Shown in pieces: positions 14,378 through 17,669 of a DNA stretch of 17,669 nucleotides. The notes beneath the pieces are model-generated. The model searched no databases, was not told the DNA's origin, and saw only the letters and a list, made by a program, of their open reading frames with translations. Source of the stretch: a bacterium (GTDB lineage Bacteria; Pseudomonadota; Alphaproteobacteria; Rhizobiales; Xanthobacteraceae). The stretch spans positions 1 through 17,669 of the forward strand of contig JAQSDT010000696.1 in NCBI GenBank assembly GCA_029946075.1, read 5' to 3'. Position numbers and translations under genes: made by a program. How positions within the stretch are numbered: the first letter of the stretch is position 1; each line of letters opens with the position of its first letter.

Positions 14378-15304
14378 TCAATCGTGGAAGGGCTCGACGA
14401 CGAGGCGGCGACCGAGCATGTAGGCATCGGCGACGTGCGCCAGCGGCGACAGATCAAAATCGGAGGCGCCGGTGGCGATCAGCTCGCCGAAGCGCCGATA
14501 GATGCCGCTGTATTCGAAACGCTTCTCGTCGACCAGCGTTCGCCCGTCCTGCACGAGGCGCCCGCCGCTGTCGGCGAGCGACAGGCGACCGCTATCGGTT
14601 TCAACGTGCACTTCGCGGGTGTGCGGCCCGGTCTGGCGCCAGTCGAAATCAGCCCGGATCGGAATGCCGGCGCTGTCGGTGAACTCAAGCTTGGCGGCGA
14701 TCGGCGTCTGCGAATTCTCCGGAAAGGACAGATCGCCCTTCGTCAGAAAGAACGGCCGCGGCAGGATGCGGGTCACGACCGAGAGCGCGTTGATGCCGGG
14801 ATCGAACACGCCGAGGCCGCCGGGCTCCCAGATCCAGGCCTGGTGCGGATGCCAGACCCGGACATCCTCCTTCCAGACGATATCGACCGACTTGATCCTT
14901 GCATCGGCGAGGATCTTGCGCGCCGGCTCGACCGCCGGCGCGAAGCGGGAATGCCAGGTGGCGAACAATGTGCGCCGCGCCTGCGTCGCGATCGAGAGCA
15001 GCGGCAGCAGTTCGCTCACCGTCGCCGCCGGCGGCTTCTCCAGCAGCACATGCTTGCCGGCCTTCAGCGCCGCGGCAGCCAGCGCGAACCGGGTTTGCGG
15101 CGGCGTGCAGAGCGCGACGGCGTCGATCTCGGGGCCATCGTTCAGCAATTGCTCCAGCGTCTTGAAGCAGGCGATGCCATCGCGCGAGACGTTGGGATCG
15201 GCGATCCCGACGAGTTCGACGTCGGGCGTAGCGCCGATCGCCGCCAGGTGATGGCTGTTGGCGATCTTGCCGAAACCGGCGATGGCGAGACGGACGGCAG
15301 TCAT
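14378..15304 (-). CDS. Gfo/Idh/MocA oxidoreductase, probable D-galactose 1-dehydrogenase
   Basis: The 308-residue NAD(P)-dependent dehydrogenase has a Rossmann loop A-G-F-G-K-I-A (9-15), the E-K-P motif (89-91) with its catalytic lysine, and W-E-P-G-G-L-G-V-F-D-P-G-I-N (159-172) in the substrate domain. The last stretch lacks the histidine seen in many family members, N172 taking its place, as I recall for the galactose 1-dehydrogenase subgroup (galactose to galactonolactone). L-arabinose dehydrogenase is a close alternative. The start at 15304 (M-T-A-V-R-L) is chosen because GGAG lies nine bases upstream; an in-frame start at 15337 would add an unlikely 11-residue leader. It is followed at once by aldose 1-epimerase, which supports a sugar-oxidising role in the De Ley-Doudoroff route. 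Confidence 0.82.
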   Translation of the reverse strand: MTAVRLAIAGFGKIANSHHLAAIGATPDVELVGIADPNVSRDGIACFKTLEQLLNDGPEIDAVALCTPPQTRFALAAAALKAGKHVLLEKPPAATVSELLPLLSIATQARRTLFATWHSRFAPAVEPARKILADARIKSVDIVWKEDVRVWHPHQAWIWEPGGLGVFDPGINALSVVTRILPRPFFLTKGDLSFPENSQTPIAAKLEFTDSAGIPIRADFDWRQTGPHTREVHVETDSGRLSLADSGGRLVQDGRTLVDEKRFEYSGIYRRFGELIATGASDFDLSPLAHVADAYMLGRRLVVEPFHD

Positions 15305-15441
15305 GGTCGCATGCTCCACCAACCCGTTCCCGTCCACTCAAGCTAGAGACCGGTTGCCGCGACCAGTCCCTTCACTTCCAGTTCCCGGGACCTTTGAAGG
15401 AGATCAGGGAAACTTCCAGGATCGTCCGTGCAGTCCAATCC

Positions 15442-17127
15442 TCAGGCCGCCCGTATGTCCGCCAGGAAGCTGTCAACGTCAGCACGAAGTGCTCCCGATT
15501 GGTGCATAAGTTTGTCAACCGATTGCAATACCTGGCCGGCGGCCGCGCCCGTCTCACTGGCTGCTTGATTGACACCGACAATGTTGTGCGAAACCTGGCC
15601 AGTTCGCTCGGCCGCCCGTTGTACGTTCCGGGCAATCTCCTGAGTTGCTGCTCCCTGTTCCTCCACCGCCGACGCAATCGCCATAGTGATTTCATTGACT
15701 GAGGAAATAGTGCCGCCAATCCGCTCGATTGCATGAACAGCGTCATCAGTTGCGTTCTGCATGGCAGAAACCTGAGTTGAGATTTCTTCGGTTGCCTTTG
15801 CCGTCTGACTGGCGAGCGACTTCACCTCATTCGCAACGACCGCAAATCCCTTCCCTGCTTCGCCAGCACGAGCCGCCTCGATTGTGGCATTCAATGCCAG
15901 CAGGTTGGTTTGGCTTGCGATGTCGCTGATCAGCTTGACAACGTCGCCAATCTTGGCAGCTGCCGCCGCCAACCCCTGAACGGTACCGTTCGTTCTATTC
16001 GCCTCCTCCACCGCCTTGCTCGCTATTGCGGTTGACTGTGACACCTGACGGCTAATCTCAGTTACGGATGACGACAGCTGCTCTGTGGCGGCTGCGACTG
16101 TCTGAACGTTTAGAGTGGCTTCCTGGGCCGCCGCAGCTACCGTGGTCGCTTGACTGCTTGCCGTGCCCGCCGCCGCCGACATGCTCGCAGATGTCGTTCG
16201 CATTCCACTTGCCGAACTGTACAGCGTATCGAGAGATGCGCGCACGCCCAATTCAAACCCGTCAGCCATTTTGTCCATGATGGCCTTCTTTTCGGCCTCC
16301 GCGCGCTCCTTGAGAACGTCTTGTTCGCCTCTCAACCGCGCCGTTTCGAGCATGGACTCTTTGAATACCTGGACCGATTGCGCCATTGCGCCCACCTCAT
16401 CGCCTCGCTGGAGAGCCGGAATGTCCGTTCCGGAATCGCCACCCGCGAGCCGGCGCATGGCGACGGTCATCTCCAGGATTGGCTTAACGATGCCGCGTCC
16501 GAGAAGGAACGACAACCCGACGGTCAGCAGCAGCACGATCGCAATGACGGCGCCCGCGTTTTTGACCTGCATCCAGAAGATGGTATCTACGTCGTCCACC
16601 AGGATGCTGGAACCGATGACCCACTCCAGCGGTTTGAATCCGGTTGCGAAGGCAATCGAAGGCTGCTCGACATCTGTCCCCGGCGGCTTGAAGCGATATG
16701 AAACGAAACCCGAGCCCGGTCCTTTGTGCACCAGGTTGAGTGCTTCCTGAGTATAAAACACACCGTTCGAATCGGAGGCCTTGAGCAGGCTCATACCCTC
16801 CAGCTTCGGATTTGCGTTGGCTGCCACCACCCCTTGCCGGTCAAGTACAAAGAAGACCTTTGTCTCGTCGTAGCGCAATGAACGCAGCAGGTCCTTGCTT
16901 CGCTTCAAGGTTTCCGCTTCCGACAAACCGGCCTTTCGCGAAGCTTGATAGTCCAGATCGACCACCTGTTGGGCCAAAAGGACCAATTCGCGCAACTTGG
17001 CTTTCCGATCCTCCATGAGATTGTTCTTCAGCGCCGAAAGACCAACTGCCGCTACGGCAACTGCGCCGACGATGGAAAGCGCGACCATGATCGTTAGCTT
17101 GAAGGAGATTCGTAAGTTGCCAAGCAT
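15442..17127 (-). CDS. methyl-accepting chemotaxis receptor with sCache sensor
   Basis: The 561-residue transmembrane chemoreceptor has transmembrane segment 1 (about 11-33), a periplasmic single Cache domain (about 38-185, core V-F-F-V-L-D-R-Q-G), transmembrane segment 2 (about 189-210), HAMP (about 210-265) and a long signalling coiled coil. The hairpin tip S401-K436 contains the near-invariant Q-T-N-L-L-A-L-N-A-T-I-E-A-A-R. It should control CheA; no CheA, CheW or CheR gene is in the window and there is no C-terminal tethering pentapeptide (it ends A-D-I-R-A-A). I favour the ATG at 17127 (GGAAA upstream) over the ATG at 17139; a TTG at 17196 would add a basic leader with no ribosome-binding site. 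Base use looks less GC-biased than in the transporter genes. The ligand is unknown; related Cache domains often bind small organic acids. Confidence 0.92.
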   Translation of the reverse strand: MLGNLRISFKLTIMVALSIVGAVAVAAVGLSALKNNLMEDRKAKLRELVLLAQQVVDLDYQASRKAGLSEAETLKRSKDLLRSLRYDETKVFFVLDRQGVVAANANPKLEGMSLLKASDSNGVFYTQEALNLVHKGPGSGFVSYRFKPPGTDVEQPSIAFATGFKPLEWVIGSSILVDDVDTIFWMQVKNAGAVIAIVLLLTVGLSFLLGRGIVKPILEMTVAMRRLAGGDSGTDIPALQRGDEVGAMAQSVQVFKESMLETARLRGEQDVLKERAEAEKKAIMDKMADGFELGVRASLDTLYSSASGMRTTSASMSAAAGTASSQATTVAAAAQEATLNVQTVAAATEQLSSSVTEISRQVSQSTAIASKAVEEANRTNGTVQGLAAAAAKIGDVVKLISDIASQTNLLALNATIEAARAGEAGKGFAVVANEVKSLASQTAKATEEISTQVSAMQNATDDAVHAIERIGGTISSVNEITMAIASAVEEQGAATQEIARNVQRAAERTGQVSHNIVGVNQAASETGAAAGQVLQSVDKLMHQSGALRADVDSFLADIRAA

Positions 17128-17516
17128 TGCAGTTTCCATCTGATCGAGGATCACAAGGCGTCGCCAACGAGCGCACCGAATTTTCTTTCCCAACAATGGC
17201 TTAAAAAACCGTTACCAACCGACTGCCCGCGAACGCACTGGCAGGATTGGGTATGGCCACTTGAACTGCCGAATGGAGTTCTGCTCCCGATGCCGGAGGC
17301 TTCCAGCAGCGAGCGAATCAACTCTGCCGAAAATACGGCGGCCTTTGAAGTTTAGCATGACTATCGGGCAGGCCATCAATCGCGCGCCGGCAGCAATGGC
17401 CGATGTCGTCGTGACCGGGTTCAACGCCTCTCCACCAGACCGTCGGTCCTGGTGGCGAGACCCGATAGCGCGGCGAGACTTGCGGGTCCGGATACGCGGT
17501 TTGCCGTTCGAAGACG
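17128..17516. other. intergenic stretch upstream of the chemoreceptor
   Basis: About 389 bp without a convincing gene. Reading frames here lack recognisable domains and good ribosome-binding sites. It should hold the chemoreceptor promoter, but I cannot pick one confidently; a T-rich run lies on the minus strand near 17201-17212. An imperfect hairpin, CCACCAG (17432-17438) with CTGGTGG (17449-17455), is the only structure noticed. It lies about 60 bp after the stop codon of the partial gene to the right, without a T-run, so it is at best a weak terminator candidate. Confidence 0.4.
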
Positions 17517-17669
17517 TCAGACCGGCTTGAAGACCATCAAATAGAAGATCCCGATCATGGCCGCCGTCGAAGGCAGGCCCAGAAACGTCCAATCCCTGAA
17601 CAGCTTCTGATATTCAGCAGGCAATTCCGAATGTGTCTCGATCGACGTTCTGGTAAGATCAACCATGCG
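17517..17669 (-). CDS. C-terminal end of a DUF2269-like membrane protein (partial)
   Basis: The reading frame runs in from the right edge and stops at 17517-17519. The visible tail contains L-P-A-E-Y-Q-K-L-F-R-D-W, then a hydrophobic helix beginning F-L-G-L-P, and ends I-F-Y-L-M-V-F-K-P-V. This pattern (acidic/aromatic amphipathic stretch, L-G-x-P, then I-F-x-L-M-V-x-K-P at the very end) is what I know from the C-terminus of DUF2269 integral membrane proteins, whose usual length is about 150 residues. An ATG at 17664-17666 would make a 49-residue protein, but the frame is open to the window edge and the full-length gene probably continues beyond it. No function can be given. Confidence 0.6.
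   Translation of the reverse strand, partial: RMVDLTRTSIETHSELPAEYQKLFRDWTFLGLPSTAAMIGIFYLMVFKPV

Noticed and set aside
13329..15346. Long plus-strand frames opposite the epimerase and dehydrogenase genes
   Set aside because: The minus-strand products carry complete catalytic motifs; the plus frames are shadows.
17194..17196. TTG as the chemoreceptor start, giving 584 residues
   Set aside because: No ribosome-binding site, and it adds an odd basic leader before the first membrane helix; ATG 17127 (or 17139) fits better.
17212..17592. Minus-strand open frame between the chemoreceptor and the right edge
   Set aside because: No domain, basic low-complexity composition, and it overlaps the better-supported DUF2269-like tail in another frame.
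1..17669. CRISPR arrays, tRNA or rRNA genes, insertion sequences
   Set aside because: No regularly spaced repeats, cloverleaf-like sequences, transposase frames or terminal inverted repeats were found on reading both strands.

Overview
The window looks like chromosome of a GC-rich alphaproteobacterium of the Bradyrhizobium/Rhodopseudomonas group (Nitrobacteraceae). This rests on the strong GC bias at third codon positions, the style of the proteins, and two intergenic palindromic elements (about 14-40 and 12782-12883) that I recognise as typical of that group. It is an inference, not a database result. No RNA gene, IS element, phage gene or CRISPR array was seen.

Region 1 (1-6569) is an uptake module. 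A 368-residue beta-barrel outer-membrane protein on the minus strand resembles the Tsx/OmpK nucleoside channels. It diverges across a 579-bp intergenic region from a four-gene plus-strand operon for a BMP (PnrA/NupA-type) ABC importer: double-domain ATPase, two overlapping permeases, then a periplasmic binding protein. The operon ends at a strong hairpin.

Region 2 (6582-12769) is catabolic. On the minus strand are an 8-oxoguanine deaminase-type amidohydrolase and, downstream, an orphan ABC_sub_bind (PF04392) binding protein with a Tat-like signal. Divergent from the deaminase is a two-gene molybdenum hydroxylase: a FAD subunit followed 2 bp later by a fused 2Fe-2S plus molybdopterin subunit. 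This is the YgfM/XdhD (YgfN) layout of the E. coli purine cluster. Regions 1 and 2 together read as an outer-membrane-to-cytoplasm route for taking up and oxidising purines or related N-heterocycles. The 130-bp spacer between deaminase and hydroxylase holds nested dyads that look like operators, but no regulator gene lies in the window.

Region 3 (12770-15304) begins with a paired inverted palindromic element, followed by a small secreted proline-rich protein of unknown function (minus). Next is a minus-strand sugar pair: galactose 1-dehydrogenase (Gfo/Idh/MocA family), then aldose 1-epimerase. These match the first steps of oxidative (De Ley-Doudoroff) galactose breakdown.

Region 4 (15305-17669) has a complete chemoreceptor (sCache-HAMP-MCP signal) on the minus strand, a 389-bp stretch without a convincing gene, and at the right edge the C-terminal end of a minus-strand membrane protein resembling DUF2269. 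The best candidate for an incompletely described system is the coupled channel, BMP importer, 8-oxopurine deaminase and XdhD-type hydroxylase of regions 1 and 2.
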